Notes under the pieces: model-generated
The model's database searches: none
Seen by the model: the letters and a program-made list of their open reading frames with translations, nothing else
What the model was told of the DNA's origin: nothing
Part shown: piece by piece, positions 11,102-22,457 of the stretch
Layout: every line of letters starts with the position of its first letter
How positions within the stretch are numbered: the stretch's first letter is position 1
From: Calvatia gigantea
Lineage: Eukaryota; Basidiomycota; Agaricomycetes; Agaricales; Lycoperdaceae
DNA length: 64,000 bases
Assembly: GCA_025093985.1 (NCBI GenBank)
Contig: JACAAK010000009.1
Location: 744,001-808,000, forward strand
Reading direction: 5' to 3'
Translations under genes and position numbers: made by a program

Positions 11102-11777
11102 TCTGTTGGCTGAAGAAAGGATAGATCAAAGTATCGCCACCCCTTTTCACATGTTCTCTCGTTACGTGACCCTCGGCCCTGCTAATCTCCCATCCTTCCC
11201 CTGCATTCCACCATATTCCGCTCCGCGCAACAGCAGCATGCCCTTGCAACACAGCGCACCAGAGAATGATCCACTCCCCTTCCTTTCTCTTATCGACACG
11301 GGATAACTAAACCTGATTCCGTCATAGTTTGGTCATGTGCTAGCGGCCCGGCTGGGCGTCTTAACACCGCGGAATAACGCCGTCACCAAAAAACAAGTGG
11401 CGCTTGAGCCGGTATGCAAGTGCCCGGCCAGACAACGCGGTGAACAAGCCACGCAGGAGCAGTACACGTACGCGGATCTAACGGGGCGTGAACTCCAGCC
11501 AGAGTCTAGCCCGGGTCCAGATAGGGAAGGCATCCAGAATTATCCGGCCATGAGGACTATTCATGGAGGTAGTTACGGTCGAGGTTACGGTCAAGGTCGT
11601 TATCAATATAATTAATAGACACTTTGTGTGAAATGAGAATGACAAGGCAGGGCAGCGGGGAATGCTGGAGGGAAAAAAAAAAGACGCGGAGTGGCGACGA
11701 CTCCCCCCGCCCAGATCTTTATATGCGCATTGGCGGGCAAAAAAACACAAGGCGTTCAGAAGTTGTCTATCACAGGT
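11102..11777. other. intergenic region
   Basis: Holds the presumed promoter of the minus-strand gene at 10328-11101. A pyrimidine-rich stretch lies around 11140-11290. The short frames on either strand at 11337-11750 have no recognisable feature. Confidence 0.35.
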
Positions 11778-12597
11778 CTAGACCCCCGCACGTGATTTAT
11801 GATGTCTGTCGTCGTTACTGGGACCGACTGGATTTTTGTCTTTTCTTGCATTTGGAGGACGGTGGGATAACACCCAGGCCGCCACAGGAGTCATCAGCCA
11901 CGCACAATTAATGTGCTCCAACAGTGCCCTTCTCAAAGCATGGATGCACAGTTTCCCCACACGGGCCTCATATCCGAGAGAATGTAAATACTTTGTTGCC
12001 CTTGCCGGGTCAGTAAACGAGAAGAATCAACGTCATAGGATAATAATAACGTACCTCAATGATGTCCCCTACTGTGATTCTGACTATCTTCTCGATGAAG
12101 TCATACCCTCGACCTACCCGATCCCGTCGGCGATCACAATCAGCCTGCAATGTTCCTTCCCTCAAAGTCTCCAACTTGCACCGAGCCTCATGAGCTCAGC
12201 ATACCTTATCAAAGCGAGTTTTTGGGTATATTGGCCGACCTTGCCAGGCGGAAATAACTCATCACGCGAGCTTGTGAGTATGCCAGCCTTTCATCATGCT
12301 CCCATCTCCGCGACTTCGATCTCGTTACCAAGCGCGAGCCGCCTGATAATCAAAACCATGAGGGCACCGATGTCGCGGACGACAGTGGCGACCTTCGGTG
12401 GCATTGGACTGTTTACTATTACTACTCCTTTGGACTATCCCTTTCCGCCGTTCCCCTGCATGTCGTCCATTAGGATTCCGCCCATCCCAGGCTCGGGAAA
12501 GGAAACACAGTGTCAAGTGGCTGACTGGGTAGTGCGCTTGCGAATCACTGTGCGACTGCTGCGATGACGACCAGCTCCAGTTCCAATTATTGGACAT
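11778..12597 (-). other. unassigned region with gene-like patches
   Basis: The plus strand has a 243-codon open frame (11836-12567), unusually long for chance. The minus strand nevertheless reads more like protein in pieces: a patch with PKVATVVRDIGALMVLIIRRL near 12300-12420, one with IVRITVGDIIEV near 12050-12100, and one with LGYEARVGKLCIHALRRALLEH near 11890-11970. Short stop-containing gaps lie between them. I could not assign a family or a consistent splice model, so neither strand is claimed as a gene. Confidence 0.25.
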
Positions 12598-13169
12598 ACA
12601 AGAAGTTCTTGGCTTCAGAGCTTCTCTCAGGGCTTAGCCACTCCACCCTACGTATAGGCGCAATGTCATAAAACCGGCTCTAACCGGTTTCAAGAATAGG
12701 TGTTGGGGTAAAAAAGAAGGTCCCGTCCATTTACTTGTGAGCTACATACACGGCATCGTAAGTCTTAATTGATACTCCGCGGTCTAAATGGTTGGTCGGA
12801 TACTTGCGTTCGCCGCGGACAGGATGGATCTCACAAGAGTTTACAACAACTTTTACACCAATTTCATTGAAATACGAACCGCCACTCGACACGGAGTGGT
12901 CGAAATTCTTTGCGGGCCTTGTAATTTATTTGAGAAATTGGAGTCGAAGCCCAAAGCCTGAAGCGGAGTATTGCACCCGCAAGAGGCTTTGCCTGACGTC
13001 ATAGCACAACTCAATGGCTACGTTAACCTGCTATGCAACTGTAACAGCAACTGCAGGACTCCTCGACCAACAGCACCACTCGACCTCTTGAAGTTGGCAT
13101 AAGGTAGGTTTTACCTCGCAGCGCTGTGCTCACGAGGCGCCTCCCTCGGCGTCGTCTAACCTCATTTCA

Positions 13170-15233
13170 AGTTTGTGCGGGTATACTTTTACTGCTGCTT
13201 GGCGTCTGTCCTTAACGCCCGTCTGCTTGGCCGTCGTGGGGTGGTTCGGTCTCGGTTGGCGTGGCTTCCGCGCCAACGGGTGGAATTTTTTTGACATCAT
13301 AGTGGCATTTGGAAGTTTCTTGACTACTCCCATTGTGCGCTTCGGGTTAACGGATTCCGTGACTCAGCAACTACAGAAGTTATTCCTCGTCAGTATAGCA
13401 TTCAAGGTCGTACAACGAACAAATCGTTTGGATATGCTGTTCAAGACCGCTGTGTACGTCCTCACTGCCACTTGTCGTTCTGGTCACCATTACTAATGGC
13501 GAGGTGGATTAGATCAAGCCTGCCCGTTATCTTGAGCTTGCTTGGCCTATGGTTGACTATTTATCTTCTTTGGCATCCTGTTTGTGGAGGTGTTTAGCAT
13601 GACCAAGTGGGGAGACAACAAGGATAGAAACAAAAACTACTCATCGCTAGGATCCGCGCGTATCATGTTGGCATTTATGAGTGCCGGGTATGTACTGCGT
13701 ACTCCAATGCACTCGTATATCTGCGATTTAACTGGCCAATGCAGCGAAGTTTGGAATGCATACATGCATCACTTGTGAGCGCTCCTATTCAATCGTGGTC
13801 GATCCTGAACCAAACTTGTATCAAAGTGACTTGACCTATCCGCGGTGTACAAATTCTTCTATTCTCAAGGCCGAATCTGACTGCGGGAGTACTGCTTGGA
13901 GTTTCGCACTTGTTCAAAGCTTGGGAGCCTTTTGAGCATGGCAAGTCTTGAATTTATCCCCACGAGTCGCATGAAACTGACACACGCAATAGTACATTTT
14001 TGTGAACATGTTTACTGGCAACAAGTTACCCAACCCCCCCAGACTTTTCACCCTGACTCGCTTCTCACAGGTGTAGTCGTGGAGAATTTTTCCTATGTTT
14101 TCCAAGCCTCCGGAAGTGGTGCCAAATCAATATCCCGAGAGCAAATGCGCCTCTACAAGAAGTTATAGGCAGAGTACGCAAACCCCAAAGAATATCTCGA
14201 ACGAGACCGGCTCGGGCCTTTTTTTTTCTGTGAGCCTATTTTCCATCAAAATGGTTCGCAAATCTGATATTCCTGTAGCGCCTAAGCGGTGTGTTTGAGG
14301 TCAAGATATACCCCTCTGAATTCAGCATTCCCAATTTAACGGCGGCTTGTTCACACCCTTGGGATCCGACGACACTGTCACCGGAGGATCCTCGTAACCT
14401 AAAAGGACTCGACTCCGGGAAGGTAGCGAAAGCATTGGACAGGATGGACCCTACTGTGATCAAGAAACGCAAAGCTATCTACATTAGGCTGTACCACGAA
14501 GCTATCATCTCGCACCGCCCTGGGGTTGGGCTATCATTCACTGATATGCTTCTTTGGCTTACTCACCATAAACTCATCGTCGATGGTGAAGCGTTGGTGT
14601 AAGTCGTTATTTATCTTGGCCAAAGCGAAGATTTCTAATGTTAGACGGCTAGACTGGCGGACCTTGTTGTGCGGACTGAGATAAATAAAGTGGTCAACGA
14701 CCTCGTGAACCTTGATCGCGTTTGTTCGCTGTTGGTGACCATTTCTGAGCGACGACGATTCTTGGCTGCACTTGAGACGAAGAGTAAATTAATGCGGACT
14801 GGTGATGGTGCATATGTTTGCTCCCTTGGATTATCGACGCCGAAGTCTCACTGCTCACTAGAAATACCCTCCATCGTCGTCGGGGCCCTACCAGAGACAC
14901 CGACAAGCACAACAAGGGACGTTGTAAGCGCAGCCTATGGCACTTTACCACCAGGCACCCCGACACCTGGAGAAATACGATTCAGTATCCCGGACGTTTC
15001 ATTGGCACTTGATGGTTCGAACTTCAGCGGAGCAGTAGGCACAACAGCGACTATTAGCATGTTCTCGATGGACAATGCATTTCGGTCCCCGTGCGTCCTC
15101 TCAATCACATCTCAAGATAAATTACTGATGAGACAACAGGAGGACCTCCGTTATTGAGGAGGATCCACAAGACATCGCGTACTCGATGCAAAACTCTATG
15201 TGGGGAGGTGAGATTTCTGCCGATCGCATTTGA
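13170..15233 (+). pseudogene. cch1: truncated CCH1 voltage-gated calcium channel (repeat IV and C-terminus only)
   Basis: Exons match the end of the fungal high-affinity Ca2+ channel Cch1. Repeat IV S3-S4 is at 13215-13455 (GWNFFDIIVAFGSFLTT, then QQLQKLFLVSIAFK). S5 and the pore are at 13514-13690 ([36 protein letters not shown]), with the pore end after an intron at 13745-13777. S6 is at about 13998-14096 ([20 protein letters not shown]). The cytosolic tail is at 14297-14600 and 14669-15157 (RLYHEA, NKVVNDLVNLDRV). Repeats I-III are absent upstream. A TAG at 14166-14168 replaces the Trp expected in the family's K-x-x-W-A-E-Y context, the S5-S6 linker exon is scrambled around 13920-13990, and the tail ends in a frame break near 15150. 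The domain IV filter reads GEVW instead of GEGW. I infer a dead copy. Confidence 0.8.
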
Positions 15234-15257
15234 AATTGTATCTCTCAAATTGCTACT

Positions 15258-15404
15258 CACTGCGCCAACGAGTTGATGTGACACTCGTCATATCAATACC
15301 ACATTAGTTGCAAAAAGCGTATCCTTCAATACGACACAGTTTGCACTTTTTGAAATCAGTATGATTTTGATGTGACCTGCGGCACATCGACTCTTGGCGC
15401 AGTG
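15258..15404 (+). repeat. MITE-like element, 147 bp, dispersed repeat copy 2
   Basis: Inverted ends: CACTGCGCCAACGAGTTGATGTG at the left pairs with the reverse complement of the right end (CACATCGACTCTTGGCGCAGTG) with few mismatches. The left 88 bp match 1659-1745. No clear target duplication was found, so family assignment is open. Confidence 0.6.
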
Positions 15405-15960
15405 TATTAGATCTCATGCGTTTAGTACTTGCGCTGTGTACTAGCGTAGGGGGGGGCTGCTTACGTGCACCGCCGTCAATTGGTGATTTAACAAAAATAA
15501 AATAAAATAAAATAAGATCTCATGCGTGATGCCGCAGACGAAGGGACCGAAAGACGATAAAATTCATCCTACTTTGATTTTGAACACAACACGGACATCA
15601 TTGAACTATTTGCTGCATACTTCCATTAACCTACATATTTCCTACTTCATAGCTGCAAGATATTCAATACCCACTTGTAGACCTAGTATAGTATGCCCGT
15701 AGATATCATATCATAAACGCGCTGTAGTTGCTATGACGCAGGTTGCAGCATTTGTTGGACGAATCATCGACGAATGCGAGATGAAGCGAAGCATCTATAG
15801 GATCTGTTGCGGAAACCCTCCTTTCGCCTTAGACCAATCAGTACATTTCGTGGAATATCTGTAACAACAACCCGCGACTAAGACGGAACGAATCAGGGTT
15901 TATTGGTCCCAGAATTGAAACAACGCTGCGGAAGCTCGCTACGTCCAGTTCACTTGGCTC
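15405..15960. other. intergenic region with an (AAAAT)n microsatellite
   Basis: About four AAAAT units at 15493-15515. Nothing else was recognised. The right part lies directly downstream of the methyltransferase gene on the minus strand and may hold its 3' UTR. Confidence 0.5.
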
Positions 15961-17069
15961 TCATAATCGGGTAACAGACCAGACCAACAAGTGGTGAATC
16001 ATACGTGGTGGATCTGTTGGCCTTCGGTCGCGCTCAATCAACTTGGCCTCCACCTTCACGCTGTCCTTCCTGAAGACTTGGCCGTCCCACAGATCCTTCC
16101 AGGACTCTGGAGAGTGACAAAACATATATCCCCCTCGGGTAGTAGCCATCTCGGTCCTCAAACCTTTTATCGGCCTGCCGCCGTGACTTCCAAAGATAAT
16201 GGATCCGGGTTCCGGAGATAGGAGTGTGGCGAGTTGTTTCGCCAATAGTAGTTGTTTCTCCTCGTCAAACAGGTGGAAGAAGGACGAGGCGTGAACGGCC
16301 GAAATATGGCCCTGCAGTGGAGTCAGAGCGTTGAGGGTGCGCAGGTTACTAGGACGGGGCGTAGACGGCTTTGAGTAGAATGGCTCTCTGGGATTAATTA
16401 TAGCGGGGCTGAAGGCATCACCAGGAACAAAAGCGGCAGGAAATGTTTCTGGTGCCGACTTGAATAGTTCGTGGCCAAGATCCCAAAATGCTTTAAAGGC
16501 CGTATTAGCAAGTATAACTTCGAGATGCAAGCCCAAATATACCTGCGTGTAGGTCGGAAGCAATGGCATTTTCAATAGGCCAGCCATCGGCTACTGCCTT
16601 TCGCATGTCGTTACCAACTATGGCACGCATTAATAAGAATACGGAAAGTTATGGGAAAGGGCACGAACAACAGCACCCAATGTCGAGTAGAACTGCGCCG
16701 GGGAGGGTCCGAGGAAGTTGGAGGGTGTATTCGTATGCCGGAAGGCGAGAGATCTTCAAGCTAGATAGACCTCATGAATTAGTCCACGCGAAACAACTCT
16801 TAAAGATACCCACGTAGTGAAAGCAAAGGCCTGGATACAGGGATAGCTATAGACCTGTTGGCACAGTGAGGAGGCCGTTTTCTGCCCCTTTCCCTGCAAC
16901 ATACTTCATATGCTTTTGTTTGAACCTGGATTATATGCTTTTTCAACTCTTCATCGTCCTGTATACCCGTCAAAGATTTAAAAAACAGGGATTCCTGCTC
17001 GTTGGGGTCGAGAAGTGTTGGGTCTAGTGGCCTCTTCGCAGGCAAGGGAGCATCATCATTTTGCGACAT
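15961..17069 (-). CDS. SAM-dependent methyltransferase (agaricomycete small-molecule type)
   Basis: Transfers methyl groups from S-adenosylmethionine; the substrate is unknown. ATG at 17067-17069 is followed by exon 1 (FFKSLTGIQDDEELKKHI). After an intron comes the segment YPCIQAFAFTTW, then an exon with SRLPAYEY and the SAM-binding motif I AVLLDIGCC. Next is VGNDMRKAVADGWPIENAIASD, and a long last exon (FWDLGHELF, FPAAFVPGDAF, SAVHASSFFHLF, GSIIFGSHGG, FCHSPESWKDLWDGQVF) ends WSVTRL at 15961. Introns are GT-AG and keep frame, so the gene looks intact. No signal peptide or membrane segment is seen, so it is probably cytosolic. A broken relative lies just upstream at 17729-18000, suggesting local duplication. 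Confidence 0.85.
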
Positions 17070-17728
17070 TGTTCCAGGAAGGTGGGGCAAGAACCGCAAG
17101 ACCACAATCTACGGACATTTTAAGAATGACTTGGAAGGGTGCAAGATCAGAACCTGACAAGAATAGGTCGGAAGATTTTCCGATCCTCACTCATTCCGGA
17201 ATACTTAGCACGCCCCACACCTCGTGGTGTTGCGACATAGTACTTCTGTTGAGTCCGAGGGGGGGAGGCTCAAATCCTTCCCGTAGTACAGGCTTGATCG
17301 CACGACCACAATGACCTCAGGTTACAATCAGTTAACAGACAGTGTGCCATAAGTAGATCCCGGAGCCGTGATGACGATTACTATTTCGTTACTGGGGCAC
17401 TGTGCCTCGAGACGTGCAATGCAAATGATGAATCATACCTATGCTGACGTTTGTACAATTTGGTGGGTGAACGATGAAATTTCTTACATTCTGAAACCCT
17501 TACAATCCCTGAAATTTGAAGTAAAATCAGATAACTAGGGATTTGTCGAGAAGCTCTCACTCAAAATGTCTGGATACACGGTACCCAGATGAGTAGGAAA
17601 ATGGCGCAACTCGGAGGACCCTGTTACCACCCTAAGGGGAAGAAAAAAATTGACCATAGCTGCGAAACAGACCCTGGAATGTGGCAATATGCCACCGTAC
17701 CTTCCGCTCACCAAACGGTCGAAACCCT
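17070..17728. other. intergenic region, presumed methyltransferase promoter
   Basis: No gene was seen. The right part borders the 3' end of the methyltransferase relic. Confidence 0.4.
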
Positions 17729-18000
17729 TTACGGTCTGGTCACAGACCACTTCATCAAGTAGAACACTTTGCCTTCTGGGGATATTACATCTTTCCTCTC
17801 ATCCTCCAATAATTCAACATCAACACGCACGTTCCTCTACTTGAAGACCTGTCTGTCCCATAGATCGCGCCAAGATTCCGGTGAATGGCAGAACTGGAAA
17901 TGCTCTCCACCTTCTCCTTGGATTTCGGCTGCTCACACTACCATCATCGGACCGCACGAAAACTCGACGAGTCCCTCTTTTTGAAAGTACGCTTTGTCCC
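17729..18000 (-). pseudogene. C-terminal relic of a second SAM methyltransferase
   Basis: The minus strand from about 17905 down encodes FQFCHSPESWRDLWDRQVFK and later MKWSVTRP before a stop at 17729-17731. This is the same C-terminal block as in the intact gene at 15961-17069. An in-frame TAG follows the QVFK motif. Upstream, the glycine-rich IFGSHGG counterpart (about 17940-17980) lies in another frame. SAM-binding motifs were not found, so only the 3' third survives. Confidence 0.7.
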
Positions 18001-18576
18001 ATTCAGGCTAGATTGATCTTCTACCAAAATTCCATGTTGAATTCGAGGACCTCCACTTTACACAATAGCTGTCCAAAGCTTTTTCGTTATGTTGGGGGAT
18101 ATAGTTTCTTGTTTTAATTACTGATAGTCGCCCCGATGGTGCTCCCTGTTCACTGGGAAAGAAATTTTTTCATTGATGGAAGGGCGAGAATTGATGGCTG
18201 GACGTTAAGCAGCTCGAGAGGGCGTTCCACCGTGCATGGCTGGGTGTGGGGGGTTGGCATATAACACACTAAGGAAGAAAGTGTTTGTGAATAGAATAGA
18301 CAAACCTGTTACTTGATATTTGAAGATATGATGAGTGGTTAAATCTACAACACACCCCCCTGGTGAGCCGCCTTCCGTCAAGCCCGGTACAACCGGGTAA
18401 TCAGAAAAAAATATGTAGTTAACACCCAAATGTAATGGATTGTTAGGGAGGATCAATAACGTTAAAGCACTTAACTCGAGATTAACTGGGCCAATTCTAC
18501 TTGAAGTGGTGGGAGGGAAATGTTCCCACGGAGGCTCCAAATTAGAAAGTGGCCATCTTGTCGATGACGCTCAGCA
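18001..18576. other. intergenic region upstream of VPS41
   Basis: A 111-codon minus-strand frame at 18205-18540 has no known motif. The region probably contains the VPS41 promoter and 5' UTR. Confidence 0.4.
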
Positions 18577-21500
18577 ATGGCCTCGTCTCCTGATGGTCAC
18601 CCTGAAGCTCCGGGACACGAGGTACAGCTTGCAGAAGGAAGGAGTTCGATGAGCTCCGGTGGCAGCGATCAAGAACACGCGGACGGCCGGGTCAATGGAC
18701 ACCGACGTGTTGGTCATCACAAAGCTCCACAGGAGGAGAGCAGCGGTGAAGAAGGAGGTGAGGGTGAGGAAGAGGATGAGGAGAGAAGTTATGAAGACGA
18801 GGAGGATGCGGACGAAGAGGGTGAAGACGACGAGGAAGACGATGGGGGGGATGAGGAGGAGGAAGACGAAGACGAGGAGCCAGCACTGAAATACGAACGT
18901 ATCACTGGGGCGATTCCGGACCTCCTGAAGAAGGATTCTGCAGTCTGCGCTCGCAATATCCCATAACATGATGGTACGCCTTGATTCTTAATTCCCGCTT
19001 GACAACCCTCATTAACCTCGGATGAACACAGGCACTCGGAACCCACGCGGGTATTATTCACCTCTTGGGCCTCGACGGAAAGCGCGTTAAGTCCTATAAG
19101 CCGCACTACGCATCGATCGTCGATATATCTCTCGATACAAATGCTGAATTTGTCGCAACGGCCTCGATTGACGGTTCGTGATACTACCTCAATTCACAAC
19201 GCATATATCAACGGTGTAGAACTTCATAGGACAGGTCGTCGTGCATTCCATCCATACGACCGAGTCGTACGCATTTGATATGAAGAGGCCTATGCGGACC
19301 GTTGCCCTTGAACCTAATTTCGGACGGCGGAATACTCGAGCACTGGTTCATGGTGGCTTGGCTGGGAATCTTGTGCTTCGCGAGAAGGGATGGTTGGGTC
19401 ATAAAGAGACATTGTTGCATTCCGGTGAAGGTCCCATTTGGCAGGTACGCTGGCGAGGCAGGCTAATTGCGTGGGCGAACGACTTGGTACGTGCTTCCGT
19501 ACCTCTACCTCGCAATAACGCTGAGACATCTTTCCCCGCAGGGAGTGAAAATATATGACACCGTCTCTCAAACTCGAATTACATTCATAGACAGACCGCC
19601 AGACAGCCCTCGGGCTGATCTATTCAAATGTACACTCCATTGGCAAGACGACTCTACCCTTCTCATCGCCTGGGCAGCTCTAATCAAGGTCGCACGTATC
19701 CGCGAACGACCACGAACGACAACATCCTCCGCATCCGCAAACCTCCCTCCCTTCGTAGTAGAAATAACAGCTGTATTCCAACTGGACTGCATGATCGCCG
19801 GCATAGTCCCTCATCCAACACCCAACTTGACACCTACACCCGCAGCTCTTTCGGATGCACCGACACTGAACGATGGCGCTTCAACCAAATCCAGCTCGAA
19901 ATCCGTAAAAGCGTCAGAGAAGAGAGCGGCACCACACCGTCTAACCTCCTTCCTAATCATCGCATACAGCCCTCCAGAAACCTTCACTGACGAAATGACA
20001 GAGGACAGAGTCCGACAGGCACGTAAACAAGCCGAGCGACCCGAACTCCGTATCATCTCCCGTGCAGGCGAAGAGCTCGCTGCAGACGCTCTCACCATCA
20101 CCGATTTCCAAAAATGGGGGTGTAATGATTATGTTCTCATCGAAGGTACAGGTAGCGGTGGTGGTGATGATGATTGGGATCCGGAGCGACGGAGTTATGT
20201 GGTGCTGAGCCCGAAGGATTTGGTTAGGGTTCGACCGAGGGATAGAAGGGATCACGTTGCGTGGTTGGTAGAAAGGCGGATGTATGAGGAGGCGTTGGAG
20301 GAGGTGGAGGAGATTGAGGCTGATGGGTTGTTAAAGAAGGCTGGGGATGTAGTCAAACCTGTGGGGGAGGGCCAGGAAGAAGGGAAGGAAGAAAAGGATG
20401 AGTTGAGTGCAGTCGAAATTGGGCAAAGATATATCCGGCACCTTGTGAGTGACGGTACGTGCTCTATCTTTCTATTTTCGTATTATATTTGAGAAGAGCA
20501 TCTGGTAGACGAGTTTGTCAAGGCCGCGAAGTTGACCCCAAAGGTGTGCGGGAATGACTCGAGACGATGGGAAGATTGGATTTTTGTGTTTGCAGAAAAA
20601 CGGGAACTCCAGGTAAGTATCCTACGACTATAATGCTGGAGATTGCATTAATGGGGGGGTCAACAGGCCATTATCCCATATGTCCCTACCGAATCGCCAC
20701 GACTAGACCATCTTGTCTATGAAATGATCCTCGCGCATTTCTTGACTCACGACCTACAGGTAGCTCAATTGCTCACTATGGTTATCGGGTACTGACTCCA
20801 CGGAACTAGGCACTGCTGCAAACCATAAAAGAATGGCCACGAGAAATATACGATATTGGCACTGTCATCGTTGCAGTTCGTTCGGAACTCGATAAAGCGT
20901 CCTCACAATCCATGCCGATGAGATCATCTACCGGGACCGTCGCCCTGATGGAATGCCTTGCAGAGCTGTACGTCGCGGTATCATTATTCGACACCTGCAA
21001 CACCAACTAATAAGGTTATGCGCATCAGGTACACAGCTAACCGACAACCAGGGAAAGCTTTACCATTCTATCTTCGCCTACGCCGACCAAATGTGTTCGA
21101 ATTAATCAGAGAGCACAACTTGTTCACGGATGTGCAGGATCAGGTGTTATTACTTGTGGAGTTCGACCATGAGCTCATGGAGAAGCGGAAAGTGGCGGGG
21201 CGGGATGTGAGTCAGAGTGAGGCGATTAATTTGTTGGTGAATAACATTCACTCGATATCCGTAAGTTTTCCTTGACTTCTTGCGCAACAGGTGGCTGATT
21301 GATGGTGTCCTTAGATCACACGCGTGGTCCAGCAGTTGCAGACCAAGCCGTATTATTTGTTTTTGTACCTTGATGCCCTAGTTGAGCGGGACCCACATTT
21401 GGTTTCTGCGTTTGCAGATTTGCAGGTGAGTAACCTATCGTATAGATGGTTTCCCGGAAAGCATTTAATATCGGTTTAGGTCAAGTTGTACGCAGAATTC

Positions 21501-22457
21501 GCCACGACTCGGTTGATTGATTTCTTGCGCGCGAGCAATTACTATAACCTTGAGATGGTACGTAGTCTACCCGTATAATCCCGGCACATCCCAATGACAG
21601 TTATAGGCCTACAAAGTCTGTAATGAGCGAGACCTAGTCCCAGAGATGGTTTTCCTCCTCGGCCGAATGGGTGACAACAAGAAAGCCCTAAACCTCATAA
21701 TTGAACGCCTCGGTGACGTCCAACGCGCAATTGAATTTGCGAAACAACAATCCGATGACGACCTTTGGGAAGATCTCCTCACCTACAGTGAAACCCGTCC
21801 GTCTTTCATTCGTGGGCTCCTCGAAAATGTAGGAGTAGAAATTTCGCCAATCCGCCTCATTCGCCGTATAAAGAATGGGCTGGAAATTCCAGGGTTGAAG
21901 GAAGCCTTGATTAAGATTTTGCAGGACTTCCATTTGCAAATTGAGCTGTTGGAAGGATGTAAGCGTATTCTAGATGGGGATTGTGCTGAGATGGTTGCTG
22001 TGCTGACAAGGGGACAAGGGAGCGGGTTGTTCCTGACTGGTATGTCTTCAGTTTTGGTCGATATTGAGTCCGTCGTGGGATTGACTGCATTCAAAATGAA
22101 GCGAAAACGGAGTGTCCAATATGCAAGAAAATGGTGCAGGAGAATGTGAATCCACGTGGGCTGGTGATACTGTTTTTGTGCCGCCATGTTGTACACGCGG
22201 GCTGTGTGTCATCGGATGGAAGCGCTAGTCCTGGAGGAGGGGACTTGTTGAGGAACTTGGACCCATTTTTACAGGACGTTGGAATTGGGGGTGGAAGGAA
22301 CAGAATTAGTGCAAGTGTTGCTCTGTGAGTCTCATCACCTCAGTCTACTTTAGGTGATGCTGGTGCTGATTGTGCTATTAGGGAAACAATGATTCGCTCG
22401 AAGCTGGGACGTGGGTGCCCTGTTTGCCGTAAAGCAGTGGAGGGACAACGGACATGA
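18577..22457 (+). CDS. vps41: VPS41, HOPS tethering complex subunit (one frame break)
   Basis: HOPS subunit needed for vesicle tethering and fusion at the vacuole, including the AP-3 route. ATG 18577 opens an acidic N-terminus (Glu/Asp-rich to about residue 105), followed by KYERITGAIPDLL. The WD40 region starts at exon 2 (19032) with LGTHAGIIHLLGLDGK. The clathrin-heavy-chain repeat region (NRQPGKALPFYLRLR, LLGRMGDNKKALNLI) runs through 21029-22030. A C-terminal RING-H2 has CPICKK, then CRHVVHAGC and CPVCRK near the TGA at 22455-22457. I count 13 exons with GT-AG introns, e.g. 18974-19031, 19174-19229, 19487-19541 and 20455-20508. A single extra base in exon 1 at about 18942 shifts the frame: upstream reads LLKKDSA, downstream SALAISHNMM. 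The rest is intact, so assembly error or a null allele should be considered. Confidence 0.85.

Noticed and set aside
12050..12150. P-type ATPase A-domain resemblance (VGDIIEV) on the minus strand
   Set aside because: Only one short motif; no DKTGT, TGES or ordered neighbours were found.
11836..12567. 243-codon plus-strand open frame as a gene
   Set aside because: It has no recognisable domain and its composition looks like an antisense reading; the minus strand reads more like protein but could not be modelled. Listed only as an unassigned region.
18205..18540. 111-codon minus-strand frame upstream of VPS41
   Set aside because: No motif or splice context; probably chance in the promoter region.
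18659..18889. Arg/Lys-rich and Pro/His-rich frames over the VPS41 N-terminus
   Set aside because: Frame shadows of the GAG/GAC-rich acidic tract.
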